Shown here piece by piece: positions 1 through 10,358 of a stretch of DNA of 64,000 nt (its first letter is position 1; each line of letters opens with the position of its first letter). Position numbers and translations under genes: made by a program. The stretch covers positions 124,001-188,000 of the forward strand of contig JADJTO010000003.1 of NCBI GenBank assembly GCA_016711105.1. The letters run 5' to 3'. This DNA is from Micropruina sp. (GTDB taxonomy: Bacteria; Actinomycetota; Actinomycetes; Propionibacteriales; Propionibacteriaceae). The notes beneath the pieces are model-generated. The model was given only the letters and a program-made list of their open reading frames with translations. It was not told the origin of the DNA and did not search any database.

Positions 1-2
1 AA

Positions 3-1111
3 GAACGTGCCGACGCGGCCGCCGAGCGATTCGCGCAGGGATTGATGATCGGGTCAGGGGTTGCCGCCGGCATTATTCCGCTGATCGGCTGGTGGTACTA
101 CCGCCGCAACGGAACCGACAAGCGCTTCGTCGGGCTCCCACCGGGAGTGCTGCCGATCCGAGGTCAGGTGCCCCGTGAAGTGCCCGACAAAGACGTGGAG
201 ATTCCGGTGTCGTTCGCGCCGCCGCGACTTCCGCTCGCCGTGGCCGGGCTGCTGCTCGACGGAACGACCCAGGTGCGACACACCACGGCCACCCTTGTCG
301 GGCTGGCCGTCTCGGGGGCGATCAAACTGCGCAGCGGTCCCGACCCCGAAGCCCGGCTGATCGACCCCCGCAAGGTGCCCGACAAGCCAAGCGATCTGCT
401 GCTCGACAGCATCTTCGACTCCGGCCAAACCAGCGTCGCATTGGACGTCCAGGGCGCGCTCAGTGAAGGTCACGACGACATCGTCAAGTACGTCGCGCGG
501 CAGGCCGATCAAGGCAAGTGGTTCGTCCGACGGTCCCCGCGTAAGGCCGCCGGCTCCGTGACCGGTGGACTGGCCGCAGCGAGTTTTGTCGGCTTCTGGT
601 CTCTGGGTTCCGCAGTACTGATGGTGATTCCAGTGGCAGTCTCACTGATCGCCACGGTCGCCGTCGTGTCGGCGAAGCTCACCCGGGGTCAGCGTTCCGG
701 CGTGGGACGAGCGTTGACCGACCAGGTGGAGGGATCCGGACGTATCTGGCAACCGCTGAAGCCGACCAGCTTCGGTTCGAGGAGGGAGAGGACATCTTCT
801 CCAAGTACCTTCCCTGGGCTGTGCTCTTCGATCTGGCAGATCGCTGGGCAAAGGTCTGTGCCGAACTGGTGGAGCAGGGCCGGCTCGACCCCCGGGCCCC
901 CACCTGGTACTACGGGGACGCCTGGTACGTCGGCAACATGGGCGGATCGATGGACCGGATCAACTCCTCCGTCGCCACGGCCGCCTTCGATGCCTCGTCC
1001 TTCTCCAGCGGGACGGGCTTCGGCGGTGGCAGCAGCTTCAGTAGCGGCGGCGGTAGCAGCGGCGGCTCGTCCGGCGGCGGCGGAGGCGGTGGTGGCGGCG
1101 GCTCCTGGTGA
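3..1111 (+). CDS. DUF2207 family predicted membrane protein (5'-partial, one frameshift)
   Basis: The reading frame is open from the window edge, so the N-terminus lies outside. The visible part has a membrane segment near the start (GVAAGIIPLIGWW), a soluble region, and another hydrophobic stretch (AVLMVIPVAVSLIATVAVV). The frame then breaks at about 735. Adding one T (gga-tcc to gga-ttc) restores the typical DUF2207 continuation RTYLATAEADQL, then EDIFSKYLPWAVLFDLA and a Gly/Ser-rich tail ending GGGSW at 1111. That low-complexity tail is characteristic of the family. The function of DUF2207 proteins is not established. The lesion fits a TT undercall, so the gene is probably intact in the organism. 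The start cannot be given. Confidence 0.8.
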
Positions 1112-1158
1112 GCGCGCCCCTGGGACGGCCGTCCCTCGGCCCGGTTAGGCTGTCCCGC

Positions 1159-1527
1159 ATGGACAAGCCACAGGTTGACTTCCCCGAGGGCCCGCCGCCC
1201 ACCGAACTCCAGATCATCGACATCGAGACCGGCAGTGGGCCCGAAGCCGTTGCCGGCAAGCGAGTAGCGGTGCATTACGTGGGCGTCACGTACGCCGGCG
1301 GCGAAGAGTTCGATGCCAGCTACGACCGCGGCGACCCGATCGTCTTCCCGCTCGGCGCCGGACGCGTCATCGCCGGCTGGGATCAAGGCATCGCCGGCAT
1401 GAAGGTGGGCGGACGCCGTCGCCTCGTGATTCCGCCGCACCTGGCCTACGGTAACCGGGGTGCCGGGGGAGTGATCCAGCCAGGTGAAACGCTGATCTTC
1501 GTCTGCGACCTGGTCGGGGTCGCCTGA
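1159..1527 (+). CDS. FKBP-type peptidyl-prolyl cis-trans isomerase
   Basis: This 122-residue protein is a single FKBP domain that catalyses cis-trans isomerisation of prolyl bonds during folding. The family pattern runs through almost the whole length: VAVHYVGVTYAGGEEFDASYDR, the hydrophobic pocket with PIVFPLGAGRVIAGWDQGI, then GMKVGGRRRLVIPPHLAYG and the C-terminal IQPGETLIFVCDLV. I chose ATG 1159 because the domain begins soon after it; the frame is open further upstream to 1108 but that part looks like intergenic translation. No signal peptide is seen, so it is probably cytoplasmic. It lies 47 bases after the DUF2207 gene. Confidence 0.93.
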   Translation: MDKPQVDFPEGPPPTELQIIDIETGSGPEAVAGKRVAVHYVGVTYAGGEEFDASYDRGDPIVFPLGAGRVIAGWDQGIAGMKVGGRRRLVIPPHLAYGNRGAGGVIQPGETLIFVCDLVGVA

Positions 1528-1567
1528 CCACCACCCGAGCGCGCCGGCCTGCTGAGGTGGGCCGCGG

Positions 1568-2338
1568 TCACCAGGCGATTCGCATGAGCGCTCGATAGGC
1601 GGCCAGCAGTTCTTCGTCGCCCTCGACGCTGATCTCATCCCCGCGGTTCCACAGGGCCGCGTACAACTGGCGGGCGGTGCCGCCAACGACCAAGTCGGCG
1701 TCGTCGGCCACCCCGCGCGAAGCCGTGGCGTGCTCGGGCCCGGTGAGAACCGTCCAACCCTCTGGCCGATCGGACGGACTGACCGTGATCCTGGCCGGCC
1801 GCCGGTAACGCAGCCGGGTCCTCGGTCCGGGCAGGAAGCCGATCAGCAGCTCGTCGATCCCGTCCACGGCGAGCGCGCTCGAAAACCACAGCTCGTCGGC
1901 TCGCGGTGCCCGGCCGAGGCAGGCACTCATGGCGTCGAGGGCGTGGATCGTCGTTTCGTGACACTCCCGGCGCGCCCACCCCGCCAGCGGAGTCGCCGCA
2001 CCCGGCAAGAAGAACGTCAGGTCTGCCCGCTGGGCTCCAGGAGCGAGAGCATTCAGCAAAGACACCATCCCGTCATCGACCCAGTCCAACAGGTCGCCGG
2101 AGCGTCGACCTTCGGCTTCGGTCCGACGGTCGAAGTCCGCTGGCAGCGCGACACCACGAATCATGGCGGCAGCCCACCGGTGGACCATGCCCTGGTGGGC
2201 GAGCAGGTCGGTCACAGTCCATCCCGGGCAGGTCGGCACGGGGGCGTTCAGCCCGGCCCGAGCGGCGTTGTTCCGGATCACGGCCGTGGCATTGCCGATG
2301 CCCTCGCCGTAGGTCTCGAGGTCGACCAACTCACTCAT
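1568..2338 (-). CDS. Maleylpyruvate isomerase / mycothiol-dependent enzyme family protein
   Basis: This 256-residue protein has the N-terminal DinB-like helical bundle of mycothiol-dependent isomerases: CPGWTVTDLLAHQGMVHRWAAAMIRG, where the first His of the metal triad is in LLAHQG. A further family block is RECHETTIHALDAM (HxxxxH-type), followed by a C-terminal SCP-like region (TVSPSDRPEGWTV, DLVVGGTARQLYAALWNRG). Members use mycothiol as cofactor or transfer thiol groups; the exact substrate cannot be read from sequence. It converges with the FKBP gene with about 40 bases between the stops. Mycothiol use supports an actinobacterial host. Confidence 0.88.
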   Translation of the reverse strand: MSELVDLETYGEGIGNATAVIRNNAARAGLNAPVPTCPGWTVTDLLAHQGMVHRWAAAMIRGVALPADFDRRTEAEGRRSGDLLDWVDDGMVSLLNALAPGAQRADLTFFLPGAATPLAGWARRECHETTIHALDAMSACLGRAPRADELWFSSALAVDGIDELLIGFLPGPRTRLRYRRPARITVSPSDRPEGWTVLTGPEHATASRGVADDADLVVGGTARQLYAALWNRGDEISVEGDEELLAAYRALMRIAW

Positions 2339-2513
2339 CGGATCAGCCTAGTGCCGCAGAGCCGAAGCGCAGGGGCAGCGCTTCCCTGGGGCGCTCCCCG
2401 CCGTGCAGGGTGAGCTAGACTCGTGTAGAGGGCTCAGCTTGCTGGCCCTTGGTTCGGCGTAGCGGGTAGTGCCCTCGGGGGATTGCCCAAGATCCGAACA
2501 GCACAACTCAACA

Positions 2514-2882
2514 GGGGGTGACTGGTTTCGACTTGGGACGGTAGTCCCAGGCGAAGCGGGCCGAGGATCCAGGGACATCTCGTAAACGACCTCTGGAAAC
2601 CAATAAGTGCCGAAAATACTCGCACTAACTTCGCTCTCGCTGCCTGAGCAGTGACCGAAGGGTCAGTCCGGACGTAGCCTTCCGTTCGGTTCCTGGCCTC
2701 ATCTAGAAGGCTTGCTGCGGTGGCTGGGTCCCAGGGCCACCGCGGGACTTTACTGGAACTGGGCTCGTCCGACACGTGCTGACGCGAGGTCGGGAGCCAA
2801 GTAGAACGATTAGTCAGCTGCGCCCGGAGAAGTCCTGGTTCACCGCTTGAGGACGCGGGTTCGATTCCCGCCACCTCCACCC
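2514..2882 (+). ncRNA. ssrA: tmRNA (ssrA)
   Basis: The 5' end GGGGGTGACTGGTTTCGAC is the standard tmRNA start, and GGGGGTG (2514-2520) pairs with CACCTCC (2872-2878) to close the acceptor stem. The 3' end has a normal T arm (GCGGG-TTCGATT-CCCGC) and ACC at 2879-2881; the terminal A is not encoded at this spot. The tag reading frame is 2609-2647, encoding AENTRTNFALAA and a TGA stop; the ALAA end is the protease degron. The RNA rescues stalled ribosomes with SmpB. From memory the tag is close to that of propionibacteria. Pseudoknot regions fill the rest. Confidence 0.97.
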
Positions 2883-2999
2883 CTTGAGAACACCCGGTCG
2901 GCAATTGCCGTCCGGGTGTTCGCGTTTGCGGCTTCGTGCCGGTGGCCAGGGCTGGCATGCTGGCTAGAGGATGGAGCAGCACTCAAGGAGAGGACGCAC

Positions 3000-3557
3000 G
3001 TGACTATTCCCACACCGGGCACCCTCCTGGTGGCTGGCGTCGAACTGAGCGATGGCGTCTTCGACGGCACTGTGGTGCTGATCCTCGACCATGACGAATC
3101 CGGCAGTCTCGGGGTCGTGCTGAACCGGGAGTCCGAGATCAACCTGTCCGGGGCCTTGCCGGCCTGGGCCGGCCTGGTCAGTGAACCTCAAGTGCTCTTC
3201 GACGGTGGCCCGGTCTCCAAAGAGGGTGCGATCTGCCTGGCCTCGCCGGCGCGAAACGATGAGGAACCCCCCGGCTGGCGTCGGATCTTCGACGGTGTCG
3301 GCCTGCTGCACTTGGACACCCCGGTGGAGATCGCCGAGGGGGCCTACCGGGATCTGCGGATCTTCGCCGGTTACGCCGGGTGGGGTGCCGGGCAGCTAGT
3401 TGGAGAACTGGCCCGCGATCTGTGGATCGTGGTCAAGGTCGACTATGCCGACGTGTTCGATCGCGATCCGGAGTCGTTGTGGCGACGGGTGCTGCGACGT
3501 CAGGGAGGCGAATTGGCGCTGCTGGCCACGTGGTGCGAGACCCCGGAGCTGAACTGA
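3000..3557 (+). CDS. YqgE/AlgH family protein (UPF0301)
   Basis: This 185-residue protein belongs to the YqgE/AlgH family (DUF179), whose molecular role is unsettled. Conserved features are TPGTLLVAGVEL at the N-terminus, FDGTVVLILDHDESGSLGVVLNR, LFDGGPVSKEGAICL and RIFAGYAGWGAGQLVGEL. GTG 3000 is preferred because it follows AAGGAG at a sensible distance; an ATG at 2971 is also in the region but lies before that ribosome site. The gene sits just downstream of ssrA and 50 bases ahead of mtrA. Confidence 0.92.
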   Translation: MTIPTPGTLLVAGVELSDGVFDGTVVLILDHDESGSLGVVLNRESEINLSGALPAWAGLVSEPQVLFDGGPVSKEGAICLASPARNDEEPPGWRRIFDGVGLLHLDTPVEIAEGAYRDLRIFAGYAGWGAGQLVGELARDLWIVVKVDYADVFDRDPESLWRRVLRRQGGELALLATWCETPELN

Positions 3558-3610
3558 GGGTTACACTCGATCCAGATGAGAACGGGGCTCTTCGGGCAAG
3601 TGAGGTACCA

Positions 3611-4324
3611 GTGATCGACAACGGCAGGACTCGGCATCGCATCCTGGTGGTCGATGACGACGCGGCGCTGTCAGAAATGCTGCACTTGGTGCTGAACTCA
3701 GAGGGCTTCGACGCTCGGTTGTGTGCCTCCGGCGATCGGGCGGTCGCCGAGTTCCGCAACTATCGCCCCGATCTGGTGCTGCTCGACCTGATGCTCCCCG
3801 GCCGCGACGGGGTCGATGTGTGCCGCGACATCCGCGCCGAATCCGGCGTTCCGATCGTCATGCTGACCGCGAAATCCGACACCCATGATGTGGTGGCCGG
3901 CTTGGAGGCCGGTGCGGACGACTACGTGGCGAAGCCGTTCAAGGCCAAAGAACTTGTTGCTCGGATCAGGACCCGGTTGCGCCGGCAGGTGCGGGCCGAC
4001 GCGGAAGCCCCCGTGCTGCAGATCGGTGACTTGAGCATCAATGTGTCTGAGCACAGCGTCCGGCGAGGGGACACCTCAATCGGGCTCACCCCCCTGGAGT
4101 TCGACCTCCTGCTGGCGCTGGCCCGCAAGCCGAAGCAGGCCTTTACCCGCGAGGTGCTGTTGGAAGACGTCTGGGGCTACCGGCACGCCAGCGACACTCG
4201 GCTGGTCAACGTGCACGTCCAGCGACTCCGGTCCAAGATCGAGCACGATCCCGAGCGACCCGAGATCATCGTCACGGTGCGTGGGGTTGGCTACCGCGCC
4301 GGGGAGCCCAAAGTAGGCGGATGA
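3611..4324 (+). CDS. mtrA: Two-component response regulator MtrA (OmpR family)
   Basis: MtrA is the DNA-binding regulator of the actinobacterial MtrAB system, which controls cell-wall and osmotic-stress genes and cell division. The receiver domain (about 10-125) has the acidic pair D15/D16, phosphoacceptor D59 in LLDLMLPG, T86 and K108 in the AKPFK switch region. The C-terminal winged helix (about 140-235) ends with the typical VRGVGYRAG. It is 237 residues if GTG 3611 is used. The nearby ATG 3576 is out of frame. It overlaps mtrB by ATGA, so translation is probably coupled. Confidence 0.96.
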   Translation: MIDNGRTRHRILVVDDDAALSEMLHLVLNSEGFDARLCASGDRAVAEFRNYRPDLVLLDLMLPGRDGVDVCRDIRAESGVPIVMLTAKSDTHDVVAGLEAGADDYVAKPFKAKELVARIRTRLRRQVRADAEAPVLQIGDLSINVSEHSVRRGDTSIGLTPLEFDLLLALARKPKQAFTREVLLEDVWGYRHASDTRLVNVHVQRLRSKIEHDPERPEIIVTVRGVGYRAGEPKVGG

Positions 4325-5871
4325 GCGGCTTTCTGGCCGATCTCGGACCCCGCCGATTGTGGTCCAGCTCGCTGCCTTTTCGGGTTGTCGTCAGCACGGT
4401 GGCAGCCGCGCTGGGCATCCTGATCGGCACCGGCTGGTTCTTGATCGATCAGTCCACCCGCGGAATCCTGGAGGGCAAGAAGCAAGCCAGCCTGGCCGAA
4501 GCCTCCGTGGTGCTGGACGCGCTCCAGCGCGAACTGAGCACCACGAACCTCCGCACCGCGTCGATCAACGAGCGATTGACCCAGCTGGCCCGCGAGGCCG
4601 CCTACCGCGGCAGCGTGGGCAACCAGTACTACGTGGTTGTGGAGGGTCCGGTCTCCGACATCGGCTCGATCGGCTTGGAGGGCAGTTCGGTGCCCGAATC
4701 CGTTCGCTCGGCGGTGGCCCAGGGGGATGGGTTGTGGACGACCCCCACCGAACTGCGCTTCACCGACGCCCGTCCGCCCCAACCCGCCCTGGCGATCGGC
4801 ACGGCGCTGGTCGGGCCGGGTGGCTCCCGCTACCCGATCTACTTCCTCTTCACCACCGAACCGGAACAGGAAACGCTGCTCGTGGTGCAGCAAGCCACGG
4901 CGGTGACCGGCCTGATCGTGTTGCTGGGCCTGGTCGGCACTGTGTATCTGATGTCGCTGCTGGTGATCCGTCCTGTGCGAGCGGCGCGGCTCGCCGCCGA
5001 ACGGCTCGCGGCAGGTCGGCTGGACGACCGGATGGCTGTCGTGGGCACCGAAGACCTGGCGAGTCTGGCCACCTCGATGAACCACATGGCCGAGGAGTTG
5101 GACAAGAAGATCACCCAGTTGGAGAACCTCTCCCGAGTGCAGCAGCAGTTCGTCTCCGATGTCTCCCACGAGTTGCGGACGCCGCTGACCACGGTGCGGA
5201 TGGCGGCTGACGTGCTGCACGCGCACCGCGACGAGTTCGAGATCCTGCCGGCGCGCTCAGCCGAACTGCTCTCGGCAGAACTGGATCGCTTCGAGGAACT
5301 CCTGACAGACCTGCTGGAGATCTCCCGCTTCGATGCCGGGGCGGCTGAGCTGGCCCTGGACGAAGTGGACCTCAGCAAGGTTGCCGCCGACGAGCTACGG
5401 GCGCAACGGGCCTTCGCCGAGGAATCCGGGTCGACGCTGATCCTCGATGCGCCCGAGCCCTGCATCGCCGAAGTCGACATCCGTCGGATCCGACGAGTCC
5501 TGCGTAACTTGATCACGAACGCCATCGAACATGGCGAGGGGCAGCCCATTTCGATCCATGTCCGCTCCAATGACGGGGCTGTGGCGATAGCCGTCCGCGA
5601 TCATGGCGTCGGCTTCTCCGCCGCCCAGGCGCACCAAGTCTTCAATCGCTTCTGGCGGGCCGACCCCGCCCGGACGCGACGTGTCGGTGGCACGGGCCTG
5701 GGACTGTCGATCGCTCTCGAAGACGCTCGCCTGCACGGTGGCTGGCTGAACGCGTGGGGCCGTCCCAGGGAAGGGGCGCAGTTTCGGCTCACGGTGCCCT
5801 GCAAGTCGGGGGAGCCGCTCAGTTCCTCGCCCTGGCCGGTCGTCCCAACAAAGGAAGTGACGGCCCGATGA
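4321..5871 (+). CDS. mtrB: Two-component sensor histidine kinase MtrB
   Basis: This 516-residue membrane kinase is the partner of MtrA. It has an N-terminal transmembrane helix (about 20-45), an extracytoplasmic sensor region, and a second helix near 190-220 (LIVLLGLVGTVYLMSLLVI). A HAMP linker follows, then the HisKA dimerisation helix with SDVSHELRTPL (H283) and a HATPase domain with N box NAIEHG, DHGVGFS and the GTGLGLS box. These are all elements of an active kinase. ATG 4321 overlaps the mtrA stop, and its own stop overlaps lpqB by ATGA, as in other actinobacteria. Confidence 0.96.
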   Translation: MSGFLADLGPRRLWSSSLPFRVVVSTVAAALGILIGTGWFLIDQSTRGILEGKKQASLAEASVVLDALQRELSTTNLRTASINERLTQLAREAAYRGSVGNQYYVVVEGPVSDIGSIGLEGSSVPESVRSAVAQGDGLWTTPTELRFTDARPPQPALAIGTALVGPGGSRYPIYFLFTTEPEQETLLVVQQATAVTGLIVLLGLVGTVYLMSLLVIRPVRAARLAAERLAAGRLDDRMAVVGTEDLASLATSMNHMAEELDKKITQLENLSRVQQQFVSDVSHELRTPLTTVRMAADVLHAHRDEFEILPARSAELLSAELDRFEELLTDLLEISRFDAGAAELALDEVDLSKVAADELRAQRAFAEESGSTLILDAPEPCIAEVDIRRIRRVLRNLITNAIEHGEGQPISIHVRSNDGAVAIAVRDHGVGFSAAQAHQVFNRFWRADPARTRRVGGTGLGLSIALEDARLHGGWLNAWGRPREGAQFRLTVPCKSGEPLSSSPWPVVPTKEVTAR

Positions 5872-7572
5872 GAAGATTCGTGCCCTGGCTGCTGAGCCTC
5901 CTGGTCCTTCTCACCGGATGCGTGAGCGTGCCCACGGCCGGACCAGTGGAGCGACACACGCCCAAGCAGCAACAGGTGAACCCGGGGGTTGAGATCGAGG
6001 CAGTGCCCCCGGCGCCCGGGGCCGCACCCTCGCTCATCGTTGAGGGCTTCCTGCACGCCATGGCCACCTATCAGCCCAACTATCGGGTCGCCCGGCAATA
6101 CCTGACCACTGTCGCCGACGCCTCGTGGAATCCTGCCTCCGGTGTCGTCGTGTACGCCGACGGCTACCCGCCGATCGTCGGCGACCAGGGAGCTCAGCTG
6201 TCGGGCCCCTTGATCGGACGACTGGACGGCGTGGGCGCCTTCCGTCCGGATCCGGGGCCCTTTCGGCACGACTTCGGGTTGGTTCAAGACGCCGCCGGCC
6301 AATGGCGGATCTCCAACGCCCCGCAGGGGTTGTTGATTTCGCAGTACCTCTTCGCCACCACCTATGTGCGAACCGAGCTCCGCTTCTGGGATCGCACCCG
6401 GTCCTGGTTGGTACCCGATCCGCGCTACTTCCCCAAGGGCCAACCCGCGCTCGTGGACGCAGTCAGGGCCGTGATCCAGGGACCGTCCCTGTGGTTGGCG
6501 CCCGCGCTCAGGGATCCGAGCGGGAACATGGTCGAGCTCCAGGAGTTGAACGTCGGGGCAACCGGAGTGGTCAATGTGCGCCTGGGTGATGCCGCGAACA
6601 GGCTCAACTGGGATCAGCGGAATCACCTGCTGACCGAGCTGGTCTGGTCGTTGGCCGGATCGGAAGGGGTGACTGGGGTCAGGGTGGCTGCCGGGGGAGA
6701 GGTGTGGCAGCCGGGGTCGAGTGTGGATGGAGTCTTAACCTCGGCCGACTACGCCGAGCGGGCGCCTGTGGCCACAGTCCGGGCAGCAACGGTGTTCGTG
6801 GTCAGCCAGGGCTCAGCGGCGGCGGTGCTGGACACGAGCCAAGGGCCGGAGTTGACGCCGGTCGCCCCAGGCCTTGCCCGGATCGACAGCCTCGCCGTAC
6901 GGGCTGACGCCAGCCAGTTGGCGGCCGTGACTCACGGACGGACGCGTTTGCGCACGGTCGGGCTGGGTGGGAGGCACATCTCGACTAGAGCTCAGCGGCA
7001 CTCAACTGCTGCGCCCGCAGTATTCCCGCTTCGACGAGTTGTGGGTGGGGACCGCCGCCCCTGGCCGGGCACCGTTCACGGTCCGACTCGACGGCAAGAC
7101 GATCCCGGTCGCGACCACGGGATTACCAGCAGGCACGGTGCGCGCCTTCCGGCTCTCCCCCGACGGGGTTCGCATGGTGGTCGTCGTCGGCCAGGGTCCC
7201 CGCACCTGGGTGGGGCTGGCCAGAATCGTCCGGCTGGGGGAGCGGATCTCGGTCGAGGGTTGGCAGTCGGTCGGGCCACTCGGCGCTGCACAGAACTCCA
7301 CGGAGATCCTCGACGCGGCCTGGGATTCAGCCAGCACCCTGATGCTGCTGAGCTCCTCTGGAGGATCCACCCGGGTGGTCAGCACTGATCAGGATGGCGC
7401 CGCCACCCGGGACGTTGGCCCCAGCGACGCAGCCGATCTCACCCAACTGGCCATGAATCCCGGGGTTCCGGGGTTGATCTTGGGGTCGGACGGCCGGCTC
7501 TACCGCTTCTACGGCGAGTTCAACTGGGGCCTGATGATGGCCGGGGTGCAGGCCGTCGCCTACCCGGGCTGA
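5868..7572 (+). CDS. lpqB: Lipoprotein LpqB (GerMN domain, MtrAB accessory; frameshift)
   Basis: LpqB is a membrane-anchored lipoprotein that interacts with MtrB and influences MtrA phosphorylation in mycobacteria. Here the signal peptide ends in the lipobox LLTGC with C18 as lipidation site. A GerMN-type sporulation/germination domain follows (about residues 190-290) and then a beta-propeller-like C-terminus. The frame breaks at about 6967-6971 in a G-rich run (ctgggtgggagg). The second half (SRLELSGTQLLRPQYSRFDELW to the stop at 7572) is fully conserved in the next frame, so one base is probably missing in the consensus. ATG 5868 overlaps mtrB by 4 bases. Confidence 0.9.
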
Positions 7573-7687
7573 GAGTGGTGCGCTGGTCGTTGTTCTGCGG
7601 CTGGTGGTTTATGCACAGCCCGGTGCGGCCGCCCTGCTCGGTTGTGGATCATGACCGGTTCACCGCGGAACTCACCAAGGTTCAGCC

Positions 7688-8416
7688 ATGGACTGGCGAA
7701 CGCTGGCGAACCTGACCGCTGACCTTCTGGTGGGCGGTGATTGTCCTGGCTGTGGTCTCCCCGGGCTCGGCATCTGTCCCGAGTGTCGCCTCCTGTCGGC
7801 GGGTGAACCGTTCCCGGTCCAGCGTCCGTTGCCGGGATTTCCGCGCACCGTCAGTCAGGGCAGCTACGCGGGCCCGCTGAGGCAGATCCTGGTCAGCGCC
7901 AAGGAGCGACAGGGCTTGGGCTGCCTGCCCGTCCTCAGCGATCTGCTAGCGACCAGCGTGGCCGCGCTCCTGGCCGAGTCGTCCGTGACGGCGAGCCTGG
8001 TGCCGGTGCCGTCCGCGCCCGCTCGGGTACGCGAGCGCGGCTACGATCTGACCGCGTCGCTGGCTGCTGGGGTCAGGCGTCGGCTGGGCCGAAGCGCCCT
8101 TGGCGTCCACCGCTGGAGCGGTTTGCGTCACGCACGGGTCCCCGACGATCAGGCGGGGCTCGACGCCGCGAGCCGCTGGCGGAATCTGGCTCACAGTCTG
8201 GTGGCCCGCTCCGGCGACCCCAGGGTGGTGGTGATCCTGGACGACGTGGTCACCACCGGCGCGACCCTCTGCGAGGCCGCCCGGGCGCTCACGGCTGCGG
8301 GGCACAACGTCCTGGGTTGCGCGGTGATCGCGAGCACGGTGAAGCGGTTGGGGGGTGGCATGGAGGAAGGGCCCCCCGGCATGCCGGGAGGCCCTTCGAT
8401 GGATGAACTGGAGTGA
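7688..8416 (+). CDS. comF: ComF family phosphoribosyltransferase-like protein
   Basis: This 242-residue protein belongs to the ComF family, linked to DNA uptake and recombination in competent bacteria. It has an N-terminal zinc-ribbon-like set CPGCGLPGLGICPEC, then the phosphoribosyltransferase fold with VPSAPARVRERGYD and the PRPP loop VVVILDDVVTTGATL. The stop lies only 3 bases from the convergent glnB stop. The last codons (EEGPPGMPGGPS) are encoded by a strong palindrome that probably serves as terminator, which makes the C-terminal tail odd. It follows lpqB after 115 bases. Confidence 0.9.
   Translation: MDWRTLANLTADLLVGGDCPGCGLPGLGICPECRLLSAGEPFPVQRPLPGFPRTVSQGSYAGPLRQILVSAKERQGLGCLPVLSDLLATSVAALLAESSVTASLVPVPSAPARVRERGYDLTASLAAGVRRRLGRSALGVHRWSGLRHARVPDDQAGLDAASRWRNLAHSLVARSGDPRVVVILDDVVTTGATLCEAARALTAAGHNVLGCAVIASTVKRLGGGMEEGPPGMPGGPSMDELE
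8366..8397. terminator. Bidirectional terminator hairpin inside the comF 3' end
   Basis: GAAGGGCC (8366-8373) pairs with GGCCCTTC (8390-8397), and the inner CCCGG/CCGGG extends the stem with one C-A mismatch, giving a stem of about 14 bp. It lies between the convergent comF and glnB genes but within the last codons of comF. There is no long T tract, as is usual in high-GC actinobacteria. Confidence 0.65.
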
Positions 8417-8419
8417 CGA

Positions 8420-8758
8420 TCAGATGGCGTCGTGGCCGCTTTCGCCGGTACGCACCCGAACGACGGTGTCGACGGGGACGGACCACACCTTGCCGTCGCC
8501 CACCTGCCCGGTCCGAGCCGAGTTGGCGATGACCTCGATCAGGCTGGCCACCTCGTTGTCATGGACGAGGACCTCGAGGCGGACCTTGAGGATGAAATCG
8601 ATCGTGTAGGCCTCTCCCCGGTAGACCTCGCTGTGGCCACGTTGGCGGCCGTAGCCGCTGACCTCGCTGATGGTCATACCGGAGACACCGTGCCGGACGA
8701 GTGCCTTCTGAACCTGCTCCAGCATGTGAGGCTGGATGATCGCGGTGACGAGCTTCAT
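8420..8758 (-). CDS. glnB: Nitrogen regulatory protein PII
   Basis: This 112-residue PII signal protein senses 2-oxoglutarate and ATP/ADP and controls the ammonium channel and nitrogen metabolism. The T loop is complete, GYGRQRGHSEVYRGEAY, with Y51 that is adenylylated in actinobacteria. The B loop region RTGQVGDGKVW and the C-terminal VVRVRTGE are also normal. ATG 8758 gives the exact family start MKLVTAII; an upstream in-frame start is possible but unlikely. It lies 38 bases after amt on the same strand, so the two form the usual amt-PII operon. Confidence 0.96.
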   Translation of the reverse strand: MKLVTAIIQPHMLEQVQKALVRHGVSGMTISEVSGYGRQRGHSEVYRGEAYTIDFILKVRLEVLVHDNEVASLIEVIANSARTGQVGDGKVWSVPVDTVVRVRTGESGHDAI

Positions 8759-8796
8759 GCGCTCGCTCCTTCGTGGTGGCGGGCACCGGCGGCATG

Positions 8797-10111
<1,315 letters not shown>

Positions 10112-10155
10112 GCAGAAACCTTCCCGGAGCGGTGTTTCGGCGCCGTTGTCAGGTT

Positions 10156-10181
10156 GTTACAGGGCGGTTTCGGGCTGTTAC
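10156..10181 (-). promoter_or_regulatory. Possible GlnR-like operator upstream of amt-glnB
   Basis: The stretch has three spaced pentamers, GTTAC (10156), GTTTC (10167) and GTTAC (10177), with gaps of 6 and 5 bases, 45-70 bases upstream of the amt start. This resembles the half-site pattern of actinobacterial GlnR boxes and lies where a nitrogen regulator would bind. The match is by eye and could be chance. Confidence 0.35.
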
Positions 10182-10358
10182 AGGATTGTGCGGGACGGGC
10201 TGACACGCGCGGACGCAACTGCTGGTAAAGGTCTGCCCCCGCGACTACGTTGGAGCTATGGTGCACCGTCGTCGAAGCCGCCTCGGCGGCGTCTGTGATG
10301 GGCGCCATGTGTCACATCCAGTACCGGTGTCTCACCGGAAGCCGACCCAGGAGGTCTC

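Noticed and set aside
910..1686. Minus-strand frame with a poly-proline run
   Set aside because: It is the complement of the Gly-rich DUF2207 tail and crosses the FKBP gene.
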